Assembly (NCBI GenBank): GCA_018817315.1
Contig: JAHITV010000026.1
Location: forward strand, 1-47,575
Reading direction: 5' to 3'
Length of the DNA stretch: 47,575 nt
Origin: Patescibacteria group bacterium
GTDB taxonomy: Bacteria > Patescibacteriota > Patescibacteriia > UBA1558 > UBA10009
Made by a program: the position numbers and the translations under genes. Shown in pieces: positions 14,923-23,364 of the stretch (the first letter of the stretch is position 1; the number at the start of each line of letters is the position of its first letter). The notes under the pieces are model-generated. The model did not search any database. It saw only the letters and a list, made by a program, of their open reading frames with translations, and had not been told where the DNA came from.

Positions 14923-16257
14923 ATGCCTCGTAGAAAGTATAAAAAGAAATTAAAATTTTGGGTAGTTACAGTGGATATGGGCTATGGTCATCAGCGAGCT
15001 GCTTATCCTTTAAAACATCTGGCTTATCAAGGGATTATCAATGCTAATACCTATACTGGCATTCCTGCAACTGACCGTAAAATCTGGCAGGAACAGCGAA
15101 AGTTCTATGAAACAATTTCCCGATTTAAAAGTTTTCCTCTTATTGGTGATGCGATTTTTAAACTTTATGATAGATTCCAGAGAATTCCTAAATTTTATCC
15201 TAAAAGAGATTTGTCCAAGCCAAATTTTCAGGTTTTGGCAGCTACGCGTCTTATCAAAGATAAGCATTGGGGCAGGCATTTAATAAAAAAGTTAGCTAAA
15301 AAACCCTTACCTTTAGTTACACCGTTTTTTGCTACCGCCATTATGGCGGAAGTCAATAATTACCCTAATGAAATTTATTGTGTAATTTGTGATGCTGATA
15401 TTAGCCGCAGTTGGGTAGCAGCAGAACCTAAACAAAGCAGAATAAAATATTTTGCCCCCTGTGACAGGGTGGTGGAAAGATTAAAACTTTACGGTGTTTT
15501 AGAATCAAGAATTTTTTTAACTGGTTTTCCTTTACCCTTGAAGAATTTAGGAAGTCGCAGTTTAGGTATAGCTAAATTTGATTTAAGACATCGCTTAATA
15601 AATTTAGATCCTCAAAGAAATTATATTAATAAATATAAAGATACTTTACACGCTAGTTTAAAGATAAAGAATTTTCCTAAAAAAGCAGATCATCCGCTGA
15701 CTTTGACTTTTGCCGTAGGCGGGGCTGGCGCGCAAAGAGAATTGGGCATCCAAATTGTTAAAGGACTTATTAAACAAATAGAAAACAGAAAAATTAGAGT
15801 TAATTTAATTGCCGGTGTTAACCGTCAAGTCAGTCATTATTTCCGTCAATCTATTATTAAGATAGGTTTACAGAAACAATTACATAAAGAAGTGAGAATT
15901 CTTTATACTCCTAATAAAGAGGAATATTTGGAGAAGTTTAATGAATGGATCAGAAAAACAGATATTTTATGGACCAAACCTTCAGAATTAAGTTTTTACT
16001 GTGCTTTGGGTTTACCTATAATTATGGCGCCTCCTATAGGTTCACAAGAAGATTTTAATCAGAAATTTTTAATTAGTCTAGGTGCAGGTATACTCCAGAA
16101 TGATCTTAGATACGTTTCTCAATGGCTTTTTGATTGGATAAATAATGGACGTTTGGCCGAGGCAGCAGCTCAAGGATTTTTAGAAGCTCCACAAGACGGT
16201 GTTTATAATATTGAAAAAATCATCTTAAAAAATTTAGATAAATTTAAGAGTTTTTAA
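14923..16257 (+). CDS. Glycosyltransferase, MGDG synthase/GT28-like
   Basis: This 444-residue soluble basic protein has GT-B style motifs. An N-terminal strand and glycine loop reads VDMGYGHQRAAYPL (about 17-30), as in monogalactosyldiacylglycerol synthases. A second Rossmann half starts near LTLTFAVGGAGAQRE (about 259). The donor-site segment TKPSELSFYCALGLPIIMAPP with the following QEDFNQ recalls the sugar-nucleotide site of MurG and MGDG synthase. It probably adds a sugar to a lipid or cell-envelope acceptor on the inner membrane face. The middle part is unlike the textbook enzymes, so substrate assignment is open. It is preceded by its own -10 box and has no SD. Confidence 0.6.
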   Translation: MPRRKYKKKLKFWVVTVDMGYGHQRAAYPLKHLAYQGIINANTYTGIPATDRKIWQEQRKFYETISRFKSFPLIGDAIFKLYDRFQRIPKFYPKRDLSKPNFQVLAATRLIKDKHWGRHLIKKLAKKPLPLVTPFFATAIMAEVNNYPNEIYCVICDADISRSWVAAEPKQSRIKYFAPCDRVVERLKLYGVLESRIFLTGFPLPLKNLGSRSLGIAKFDLRHRLINLDPQRNYINKYKDTLHASLKIKNFPKKADHPLTLTFAVGGAGAQRELGIQIVKGLIKQIENRKIRVNLIAGVNRQVSHYFRQSIIKIGLQKQLHKEVRILYTPNKEEYLEKFNEWIRKTDILWTKPSELSFYCALGLPIIMAPPIGSQEDFNQKFLISLGAGILQNDLRYVSQWLFDWINNGRLAEAAAQGFLEAPQDGVYNIEKIILKNLDKFKSF

Positions 16258-16295
16258 AAGTATTTATTATTAAATTGTTTAAAGGTTCCCTTAAT

Positions 16296-16389
16296 TAACG
16301 GTTTATACTATGACCTCTCACCTCGCTAAAGCTTTGGGGAAGCAGGTTAGGTCATAGTTACCTAAAAATAAAAGATTTATAAACCGTTA
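16296..16389. repeat. Nested inverted repeat with an asymmetric insert
   Basis: The left arm is contiguous: TAACGGTTTATA (16296-16307) then CTATGACCT (16308-16316). The right arm holds the complements in mirrored order, AGGTCATAG (16349-16357) and TATAAACCGTTA (16378-16389), separated by 20 extra bases. All 21 arm bases pair perfectly. No terminator T run follows. Confidence 0.65.
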
Positions 16390-16390
16390 T

Positions 16391-16427
16391 CCCGACCCTG
16401 AGTATAGTCGAAGGGGAGGGATCTCCC
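16391..16427. repeat. Dispersed CTGAGTATAGTCGAAGG-type repeat
   Basis: CCCTGAGTATAGTCGAAGGG and the adjoining AGGGATCTCCCT palindrome are relatives of the CTTCGRCAARCTCAG repeats seen elsewhere in the window. A further hairpin, GCTATGCC / GGCGTAGC (about 16456-16477), lies just before the next gene. Confidence 0.5.
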
Positions 16428-16491
16428 TAAAGACATATCACTAATTTTTTATAAGCTATGCCTTTTAGGGCGTAGCAGTTAACTTTTATGT

Positions 16492-17403
16492 ATGTGGTTT
16501 ATTGTTGCCATTAGTTCTTTTTTCCTAATTGCTGTTACTGCTATTACCGATAAGTTTTTATTGACTAAATCAAGATTAGTGCCAGTTAGTTATGCTTTTT
16601 TGGTCGGTTTTTTAGGAGCAATCGCTTCCATTTTTTTATTAATATGGGAGCCGAATTTTCATTATCCTAAAGAGCAATTATTTTTGATAATTTTAGCCGG
16701 GGCCGGTTTTTATTTTGCCATATATTTTATGTATCTAGCAGTAGTTAAAAATGAAATTTCCCGTGTTAATCCTATTATTAATAGTTTGGTTCCTATTTTT
16801 ACTTATAGTTTATCCATTATTTTGGTGGTTGAATATCTTTCATCCCTAAAAATGATAGGAGCAGCCATTGTTATTATGGGTAGCTATTTATTATCACAGG
16901 CTGGGGTTAAAAAAAGTCGTTTAAATCTTACAGCCATTATTTATATTGCCATTTCTTCTTTAATGTTTGGAGCACATCATATTTTTAGCAAGATTATTTA
17001 TTCCCAAACATCTTTTTTAAATGCTTTTGTTTGGATTAGATGGTTTATTCTTGTTGTAGCTTTAGTTTATGTTTCTTTGAGCGGTAATTGGCCAAAGATT
17101 TTTTCTGGTAGAAAAAAAGAGCCAGAAAAAGTGGCAGTTAAAACACAATGGTCTGTTTTGATTTTTGGCCAAGCTTGCGGAGCAGTGGCTATTCTTTTAT
17201 ATCAGTATGCTATTAAGTTAGGCAGTCCCACTTTAGTAACTTCTTTACAAGGTGTGCAATATTTTTTCTTACTGTTACTGGCAATTATGCTGACCAGAAG
17301 GTTTCCACAGTTATTTAAGGAAGATATTTCAGCAAAAGTTATTGGCAAAAAAGTATTTTACAGCCTTATTTTATTTTTAGGAATAATTTTAATCTTAGTT
17401 TAA
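16492..17403 (+). CDS. EamA/DMT-family membrane transporter
   Basis: The 303-residue protein has about ten hydrophobic helices arranged as two similar halves, the layout of drug/metabolite (EamA) transporters. Helix-end features such as PIINSLVPIFTYSLSIILV and AAIVIMGSYLL in the first half, and SPTLVTSLQGVQYFFLLLLA in the second, fit the family. Substrates range from metabolites to nucleotide sugars and cannot be predicted. The start follows a repeat-rich spacer and has no SD. The glycosidase gene begins 9 bases after the stop, so the two are probably co-transcribed. Confidence 0.75.
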   Translation: MWFIVAISSFFLIAVTAITDKFLLTKSRLVPVSYAFLVGFLGAIASIFLLIWEPNFHYPKEQLFLIILAGAGFYFAIYFMYLAVVKNEISRVNPIINSLVPIFTYSLSIILVVEYLSSLKMIGAAIVIMGSYLLSQAGVKKSRLNLTAIIYIAISSLMFGAHHIFSKIIYSQTSFLNAFVWIRWFILVVALVYVSLSGNWPKIFSGRKKEPEKVAVKTQWSVLIFGQACGAVAILLYQYAIKLGSPTLVTSLQGVQYFFLLLLAIMLTRRFPQLFKEDISAKVIGKKVFYSLILFLGIILILV

Positions 17404-17412
17404 TTTTTATTG

Positions 17413-18429
17413 ATGATTAAAGTAATTTGGAAAAACTTTTACCTGTTGCCCATCCTCTTGTTAGTTATGATCATTCTTGGTTTATACTTAACTGATTATA
17501 GTACTGGCAAACAGATTGATTATGGTGTAACTTTCAGTCAAAAATATGCCCGCGAATTAAATCTGGATTGGCGTAAAGCTTATCTTGCTATTTTAGATGA
17601 TTTAAAAATCAAAAGAATAAGACTAGTTGCTTATTGGGATTTGTTGGAGAAAAAAGAAGGTCAGTATAATTTTAATGATCTGGATTGGCAGCTTAATCAA
17701 GCCAGAACAAGAGGAGCAGAAGTTGTTCTGGTTATAGGTAACAGAGTGCCTCGTTGGCCAGAGTGCCATTGGCCTGAATGGGTTAATAATTTAACTCAAG
17801 AACAACGTCAAACTCACCTTTTGCAGTTATTGGGAAAAATTGTTGAACGTTATAAAAATGATAAGGTAATTTCTGCTTGGCAGGTAGAAAATGAGCCATT
17901 TTTAGAATCTTTTGGCTTATGTCCTAAGCTTAATCAAAAATTTTACCAGCAAGAATTAGAATTAGTTCGTCAATTGGATAACAGGCCGATCATCATAACC
18001 GAGAGCGGGGAATTATCTAACTGGTTTAAAGCCGCCTTTTTAAGTGATTATATTGGTATTAGTGTTTACCGGGTTACTTGGAATAAATTATGGGGTTATT
18101 TTTATTATCCCTGGCCGCCTGCTTATTATTATATAAAAACCAAGATGGTTAAATTATTTTCTCCGGTTAAAGATGTTATGGTCAGTGAAATGCAAATGGA
18201 ACCCTGGACAGCAGAACCGATAATCTCTACCTCCCTCAAAGATCAATATAAATCCATGGATTTAAAACGTTTCCGTAAGAATTTTTATTATGTTAAAAGA
18301 ACAGGTCTTTCACCTCTTTATTTTTGGGGGGTTGAATGGTGGTATTGGTTAAAGGAAAAAGGTTATCCTGAAATCTGGAATGAAGCCAAACATTCTTTTA
18401 ATCCTTCAATTTTAGAAAGTACCAAATAA
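17413..18429 (+). CDS. Membrane-anchored clan GH-A glycoside hydrolase
   Basis: From ATG 17413 (a TTG directly before it is also possible) the protein has 338 residues. A single hydrophobic anchor (about 9-27) holds an outward-facing beta/alpha barrel. The clan GH-A catalytic pair is recognisable: the acid/base Glu161 in WQVENEP and a nucleophile candidate Glu259 in VSEMQMEPW. Barrel strands such as IKRIRLVAYWDLLEKKEGQYNFNDLDW match the start of GH39/GH42/GH5-type enzymes. It probably trims or remodels a beta-linked glycan at the cell surface. Family within the clan and substrate are unknown. Its placement between transporters fits nutrient scavenging or envelope polysaccharide processing. 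Confidence 0.75.
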   Translation: MIKVIWKNFYLLPILLLVMIILGLYLTDYSTGKQIDYGVTFSQKYARELNLDWRKAYLAILDDLKIKRIRLVAYWDLLEKKEGQYNFNDLDWQLNQARTRGAEVVLVIGNRVPRWPECHWPEWVNNLTQEQRQTHLLQLLGKIVERYKNDKVISAWQVENEPFLESFGLCPKLNQKFYQQELELVRQLDNRPIIITESGELSNWFKAAFLSDYIGISVYRVTWNKLWGYFYYPWPPAYYYIKTKMVKLFSPVKDVMVSEMQMEPWTAEPIISTSLKDQYKSMDLKRFRKNFYYVKRTGLSPLYFWGVEWWYWLKEKGYPEIWNEAKHSFNPSILESTK

Positions 18430-18472
18430 TCAATTTTAAAATCTACAGGAAGATTGATTAAATCATTAAAAA

Positions 18473-19618
18473 ATGGAAAATAAATCTTCAAATTTTATTT
18501 CATCACTGGAGGCAACTTCTATTTTAGTGGGTACTATTATTGGCGCCGGAATTTTTGGCATACCTTATGTAGTAGTTAAAGCTGGTTTTTGGACGGGTTT
18601 ATTGGTGATGATAATTATTGCTATTGCGATGGTGATAATCAAGCTTTTAGTAAGTGAAATAGTTTTAAGTACCAAAGATAATCATCAATTAACGGGTTAC
18701 GCTGAAAAATATTTAGGGATAAAGGGCAAGTATATCATGTTTTTTACTATAATATTCAGTTTTTATGGTGCTCTACTTTCTTATATTATTGGCGGAGGAC
18801 AGGTTTTGGCTGCTTTGTTTAACGGTAATCAGTTTATTTTTAGTTTATTATTTTTCGCTGTAGCAGCGTTATTGATTTATTTAGGACTGACTATTATTAA
18901 AAAATTTGAATTCTTAATGACTTTATTTATTTTAATCATTATTATCGTTATTATTTTGACTACTTTTAAATCCTTAAATTTTAGTAACTTAACTGGCTTT
19001 AATTGGCATAATTTATTTATTCCTTATGGAGTGATTTTTTTCGCTTTAGGCGGTTCTTCGGCTTTACCTCAATTAAGAAGAGTTTTGATTAATAAAGAGC
19101 ATTTGATTAAAAGATCTATTATTATGGGTATTGCTATACCATTTTTAGTATATTTGATCTTTACCATTATAGTAATAGGTATTAATGGTTTTAATACCAC
19201 TGAAGTTGCTACTATAGGATTAGGTAAAGCTTTGGGTCCGGCTATGATAATTTTTGCTAATCTTTTTGCTTTTTTCTGTATTGGTACCAGCTTTTTAACT
19301 TTAGGGTTGGCTTTAAAGGAAACTTACATCTATGACATAAAATTAAAACATTCATTGGCTTGGTTTTTAACCTGCTTAATACCTCTAACACTTTTTCTTT
19401 TAGGATTAAATAGCTTTGTAAAGGTTTTAGGGTGGGCTGGGGCTTTAGGAGGCGGCATAGAAGGATTATTGATCTTAGCTATTTTTTTAAAATTAAAATC
19501 CTTAAAAAGAACAGAAAGAGTTCCAGAATACAAGATTCCTTTACATTGGCCGATTATTATTTTTATAGGACTGATTTTTATTGGAGGAATTATTTATACT
19601 CTTTTAAATTTTTTATAA
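18473..19618 (+). CDS. Amino-acid permease (aromatic/AAAP-type)
   Basis: The 381-residue protein has about eleven hydrophobic helices. The first holds the APC-superfamily substrate loop as SILVGTIIGAGIFGIPYVV (about 15-33), typical of Trp/Tyr permeases and related amino-acid transporters. Later helices include YIIGGGQVLAALF and FFALGGSSALPQLRR, also family-like. It probably imports amino acids, which is useful for an organism with reduced biosynthesis (inference). It lies 43 bases after the glycosidase and may be in the same transcript. No SD is seen. Confidence 0.75.
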   Translation: MENKSSNFISSLEATSILVGTIIGAGIFGIPYVVVKAGFWTGLLVMIIIAIAMVIIKLLVSEIVLSTKDNHQLTGYAEKYLGIKGKYIMFFTIIFSFYGALLSYIIGGGQVLAALFNGNQFIFSLLFFAVAALLIYLGLTIIKKFEFLMTLFILIIIIVIILTTFKSLNFSNLTGFNWHNLFIPYGVIFFALGGSSALPQLRRVLINKEHLIKRSIIMGIAIPFLVYLIFTIIVIGINGFNTTEVATIGLGKALGPAMIIFANLFAFFCIGTSFLTLGLALKETYIYDIKLKHSLAWFLTCLIPLTLFLLGLNSFVKVLGWAGALGGGIEGLLILAIFLKLKSLKRTERVPEYKIPLHWPIIIFIGLIFIGGIIYTLLNFL

Positions 19619-19661
19619 ATTAAGTAATATTTTTTCATCACTTTTTGCCTGTAAAAAGGGC

Positions 19662-19695
19662 TTGATTTTTTTTACGAAAAATGATAAACTATAAT
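19662..19695 (+). promoter_or_regulatory. Possible promoter of the efflux operon
   Basis: TTGATT (19662-19667) precedes TATAAT (19690-19695), but the 22-base gap is too long for an optimal pair. TAAACT at 19685 would give 17 bases. One of these probably serves the operon. Confidence 0.35.
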
Positions 19696-19738
19696 AATAT
19701 AAAGTAACATTGTTAAATAAATTTAATTTATAAGATTT

Positions 19739-21400
19739 ATGAAGAAATTGATAAAAAAGAAATGGTTTTGGATTCTTTTAGTGATAGTACTATTAATTAT
19801 CCTGGCCATTATTTATAATGTTAAAAAGCCGGTTAAGGAAGAAATGGTGACCGCTAAAGTTTTAAGAGGCAGTGTTGTACAAACCGTTTCAGCTACCGGT
19901 AAAGTTGAATCAGCGTCAGAAACTAATTTAAATTTTCCCCTTACCGGCAGATTAGAAGAGTTGCATATTAAAGCAGGTGATGAAGTTGAGGTAGGTCAAT
20001 TATTAGCTCAATTAGAGGCAGGCCATGCCGAAAGTGCCGTGGCTTCAGCCAGAGCCAATGTGGCGGCTGCTCAAGCAGATTTAGATAAAATCAAAGCTGG
20101 TGCCAGCAGTGAAGATATTGAAGTAGCAGAGAAATCAGTAGAAAGTGCTCAAGTAGCTTTAGTATCCGCTCAGGTGGCTTTAACTAATGCCATAACCAAC
20201 CGGGATCAAGGAATAATCCATTTAAAAAATGATCTTTTAGATATAATTACCGATGCTATTTTTACTGCCAAAGAAGCTTTGCATGAGGTTGATGAAATAC
20301 TGACTTCTTCTTATAAAGATAGTTTAGGTAATATTAATCGCGGTACTTATTATAAAGCGGATTCTTTTTATCCGGAAGTTTTATCATCACACACCACTTT
20401 AAAAAATAATTTTAGTTATTATTCTGTTGATAATAGTGAAAACGAATTAATAAATTTGGCTAGTCAAACATTAGAGGTTTTAAGCGAGACAGAGGAATTA
20501 TTAGATGATGTTTATGACATGTTGATTAAGACCATCCCTACAGGTGATTTAACACAAACTGTTATTGATACTTTAAAATCTACTATAGGAACTGAACAAG
20601 CCAGTGTAGTAACTAAGATTTCCGCAGTACAGTCAGATAAGTCATCTTTAGAATCTGATACTTTAAGTTATGATATAGCCATTGATGAATCCCAGGCCAA
20701 GGTGGATAAGGCAGAAAAAGACTTGGCTTTAGCCGAGTCTCAACTGGCTTTAAAAAAGGCAGATCCCAGAAGTTTTGAAATAGCTTTTTATCAAGCAAAG
20801 TTAGATAACGCTGAGGCGAGTTTGCGTTCAGCTTTGTCAGATCTGACTGATTATAATTTACATTCTCCAATTAGTGGTTTAATTACCAATACTAATTATG
20901 AAATCGGTGAGTTTGTAAGTTCAGCCGAGCCGGTTGTTTCTTTGATTGGTGAAAGTAATTTAGAGATTAAAGTGGATGTCCCGGAATCGGATATTTCCAA
21001 AATTAACATAGGCGATGAAGCTAAAATTACTTTGGACGCTTTTGGCGAAGACCAGATTTTTACAGGTCATATCACCTTTATTGATCCTGCCGAAACTGTC
21101 ATCAATGATGTTGTTTATTATAAAATCAAAGTGACCTTTGATCAGAAAGATGAAAAGGTTAAATCAGGCATGACCGCTAATGTCACAGTTTCCACGGCTA
21201 GCAAAGAAGACATTTTATACATTCCCTTAAGAGCGGTAATTGAACCAAATGGTCATAGTTATGTTAGAGTTCTTATTAATGATCAAATTCAGGAAAAAGA
21301 GGTTATAACAGGACTAAGAGGGGACGGCGGTTTAGTAGAAGTAATCTCGGGTCTTAATGAAGAGGAAGAGGTAATTACTTATATTAAAAATGGAAAATAA
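19739..21400 (+). CDS. Periplasmic-adaptor-like subunit (HlyD/MacA family)
   Basis: The 553-residue protein has an N-terminal membrane anchor (about 9-26), a lipoyl-like half-motif (GRLEELHIKAGDEVEVGQLLAQLE region, about 68-92), a long Ala-rich coiled coil (about 95-370), the second lipoyl half (ISGLITNTNYEIGEFV) and beta-barrel domains ending with the membrane-proximal part. This is the membrane fusion protein layout of MacA. In a cell without an outer membrane such adaptors work with the MacB-type ABC transporter to export peptides or lipids to the surface. The coiled coil is longer than in E. coli MacA. The ATPase start codon overlaps the stop by 11 bases, which implies translational coupling. 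Confidence 0.85.
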   Translation: MKKLIKKKWFWILLVIVLLIILAIIYNVKKPVKEEMVTAKVLRGSVVQTVSATGKVESASETNLNFPLTGRLEELHIKAGDEVEVGQLLAQLEAGHAESAVASARANVAAAQADLDKIKAGASSEDIEVAEKSVESAQVALVSAQVALTNAITNRDQGIIHLKNDLLDIITDAIFTAKEALHEVDEILTSSYKDSLGNINRGTYYKADSFYPEVLSSHTTLKNNFSYYSVDNSENELINLASQTLEVLSETEELLDDVYDMLIKTIPTGDLTQTVIDTLKSTIGTEQASVVTKISAVQSDKSSLESDTLSYDIAIDESQAKVDKAEKDLALAESQLALKKADPRSFEIAFYQAKLDNAEASLRSALSDLTDYNLHSPISGLITNTNYEIGEFVSSAEPVVSLIGESNLEIKVDVPESDISKINIGDEAKITLDAFGEDQIFTGHITFIDPAETVINDVVYYKIKVTFDQKDEKVKSGMTANVTVSTASKEDILYIPLRAVIEPNGHSYVRVLINDQIQEKEVITGLRGDGGLVEVISGLNEEEEVITYIKNGK

Positions 21401-22112
21401 GGAATTAATTAAAGTTTGTGATTTGAAAAAAGAGTTTGTTACTGATGAAGTGGTAACTAAAGTTTTATTTGATATAGATTTAAAGGTGCAACTAGGCGAA
21501 TTCCTGGCCATTATGGGTCCTTCTGGTTCTGGCAAGTCAACTTTAATGCATATTTTAGGATTTTTAGACCAGCCGACTTTGGGTCAGTATTTTTTTAAAG
21601 GTCAAGATACTTCAAAATTTGATGATGTAAAATTGGCGGAGATTAGAAATAAGGAAGTGGGTTTTGTTTTTCAATCTTATTTTCTGTTATCCAAGACAAC
21701 AGTTTTAGAAAATGTTAAGTTACCTTTAGTTTATAGCGGGGCCTTAGGGGGAGAGGCTAAAGCTAAAGAAGCTCTTAAAGCAGTTGGTTTAGAACATCGT
21801 TTAGAACATTTTTCTAATCAGCTTTCTGGCGGTGAAAAACAGCGGGTAGTTATTGCCAGAGCTTTGGTTAATGATCCCGAAATTATTTTTGCTGATGAAC
21901 CAACTGGTAATTTAGATTCTAAATCAGGGACACAGGTAATGGAAATTTTAGAAAGTTTGAATAAAAAAGGTAAAACTATCGTTTTAGTTACTCATGAGCA
22001 GGATACAGCAGATCATGCTGAAAGAATTATTAAATTAAAAGATGGCAGGATTATTGAAGATTTCAAGGTAACTAACAGAAGAACCGCTAAAGACGGTTAT
22101 CTTAATAAATAG
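21390..22112 (+). CDS. ABC transporter ATP-binding protein, MacB/LolD type
   Basis: This 240-residue nucleotide-binding domain has Walker A GPSGSGKST (Lys49), the signature LSGGEKQR (from about 145) and Walker B IIFADEPTGNLD. EPTGNLD is characteristic of the LolD/MacB/FtsE subgroup that acts with FtsX-fold permeases. It powers export by the two permeases encoded next. The ATG overlaps the adaptor gene, and the first permease follows after 15 bases, so this is one operon. Confidence 0.92.
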   Translation: MENKELIKVCDLKKEFVTDEVVTKVLFDIDLKVQLGEFLAIMGPSGSGKSTLMHILGFLDQPTLGQYFFKGQDTSKFDDVKLAEIRNKEVGFVFQSYFLLSKTTVLENVKLPLVYSGALGGEAKAKEALKAVGLEHRLEHFSNQLSGGEKQRVVIARALVNDPEIIFADEPTGNLDSKSGTQVMEILESLNKKGKTIVLVTHEQDTADHAERIIKLKDGRIIEDFKVTNRRTAKDGYLNK

Positions 22113-22127
22113 CTTTTTAAGGTTTTT

Positions 22128-23363
22128 ATGAATTTTAAAGGTATTGTCAGTTTATCTTTAATCGGACTCAAAACAAATAAAACCAGGGGTGCCCTAACTA
22201 TGTTAGGGATTATTATTGGTATTGCAGCAGTTATTATTATTATGTCAGTAGGGGCAGGGGCACAAAGTTTAATTCTTGATCAGGTGGAAAAAGTTGGCTC
22301 AAATCTAATTGGCATTATGCCGGGTAATACTTCAGAAGAAGGTCCGCCGGCTGCTGCTTTTGGTATCACAGTTACCACCTTAAAGTATGAAGATGGTTTG
22401 GCTGTGGCTCAAGATATTCCTGAAATTGTTGCTACCTCTTCCTTTGCCAGGGGTATTGAAACAATTTCCTGGCAGAATCAAAAAACAGATGCTACTTTTG
22501 TGGGAACTACGGCAAGTTATATTGAGGTAGAGGATACAGAAGTGGCTTCAGGTCATTTTTTTAGTCAACAGGATGAAAAAAGCATTTCCAGAGTGGCGGT
22601 TTTGGGATCACAAATTGCTAAAGACCTTTTTGACGAGATTGATCCTTTGGGGCAGAAAATAAAAATTCGCCGGGAAACTTTTGAGGTAATCGGCATAATG
22701 AAGGAAAGAGGCAGCGTAGCTTTTGAAAGTCCTGATGATCAAGTTTTCATTCCACTACGGTCTGCTCAAAAATTACTTCTAGGCATAAATTATGTTAATT
22801 TAATCAGAGCAAAAGTTGATAATAATAAAAACGTTGAGTTGGCTATTGCCGGTATTGAACAAATTTTAAGAGAAAGGCATAATATCAGAAATCCTAATGA
22901 AGATGACTTTGATGTAAGAAATCAGGCCGAAGCTTTAGAGATTCTCACAACCGTTACTAACGCTCTAAAATATTTTTTAGCTGCTATTGCCGCTATTTCT
23001 TTAATAGTTGGTGGTATTGGTATTATGAATATTATGTATGTCACGGTTTCGGAAAGAACCAGAGAAATTGGTTTACGTAAAGCAGTCGGTGCCAATAAGA
23101 AAAATTTATTAAGTCAATTTTTAATTGAAGGCATTATCATCACTATGTTTGGCGGTATCATTGGTATTATAGTGGGTGCTTTAGTTTCAGGTTCAGTGGC
23201 GCTGGTAGCCAATTATTTAGGTTATAGCTGGAGCTTTATCGTTACCCCTTACTCGGTTATTGTGGCGGTGACAGTGGCTACAGCCATTGGCTTAATTTTC
23301 GGTTATTTTCCAGCTAAAACCGCAGCAAAATTAGATCCCATTTCTGCTTTAAGATACGAATAA
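22128..23363 (+). CDS. MacB-type ABC permease, first copy
   Basis: The 411-residue protein follows MacB topology: one helix after a short N-terminus (ALTMLGIIIGIAAVIIIMSVGAGA, near 25-45), a large extracytoplasmic MacB core domain (about 50-275), and three C-terminal FtsX-fold helices with VGGIGIMNIMYVTVSERTREIG and the final PAKTAAKLDPISALRYE. It should pair with the ATPase next door. The following permease begins one base after the stop, suggesting a heterodimer rather than a MacB homodimer. Confidence 0.9.
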   Translation: MNFKGIVSLSLIGLKTNKTRGALTMLGIIIGIAAVIIIMSVGAGAQSLILDQVEKVGSNLIGIMPGNTSEEGPPAAAFGITVTTLKYEDGLAVAQDIPEIVATSSFARGIETISWQNQKTDATFVGTTASYIEVEDTEVASGHFFSQQDEKSISRVAVLGSQIAKDLFDEIDPLGQKIKIRRETFEVIGIMKERGSVAFESPDDQVFIPLRSAQKLLLGINYVNLIRAKVDNNKNVELAIAGIEQILRERHNIRNPNEDDFDVRNQAEALEILTTVTNALKYFLAAIAAISLIVGGIGIMNIMYVTVSERTREIGLRKAVGANKKNLLSQFLIEGIIITMFGGIIGIIVGALVSGSVALVANYLGYSWSFIVTPYSVIVAVTVATAIGLIFGYFPAKTAAKLDPISALRYE

Positions 23364-23364
23364 T

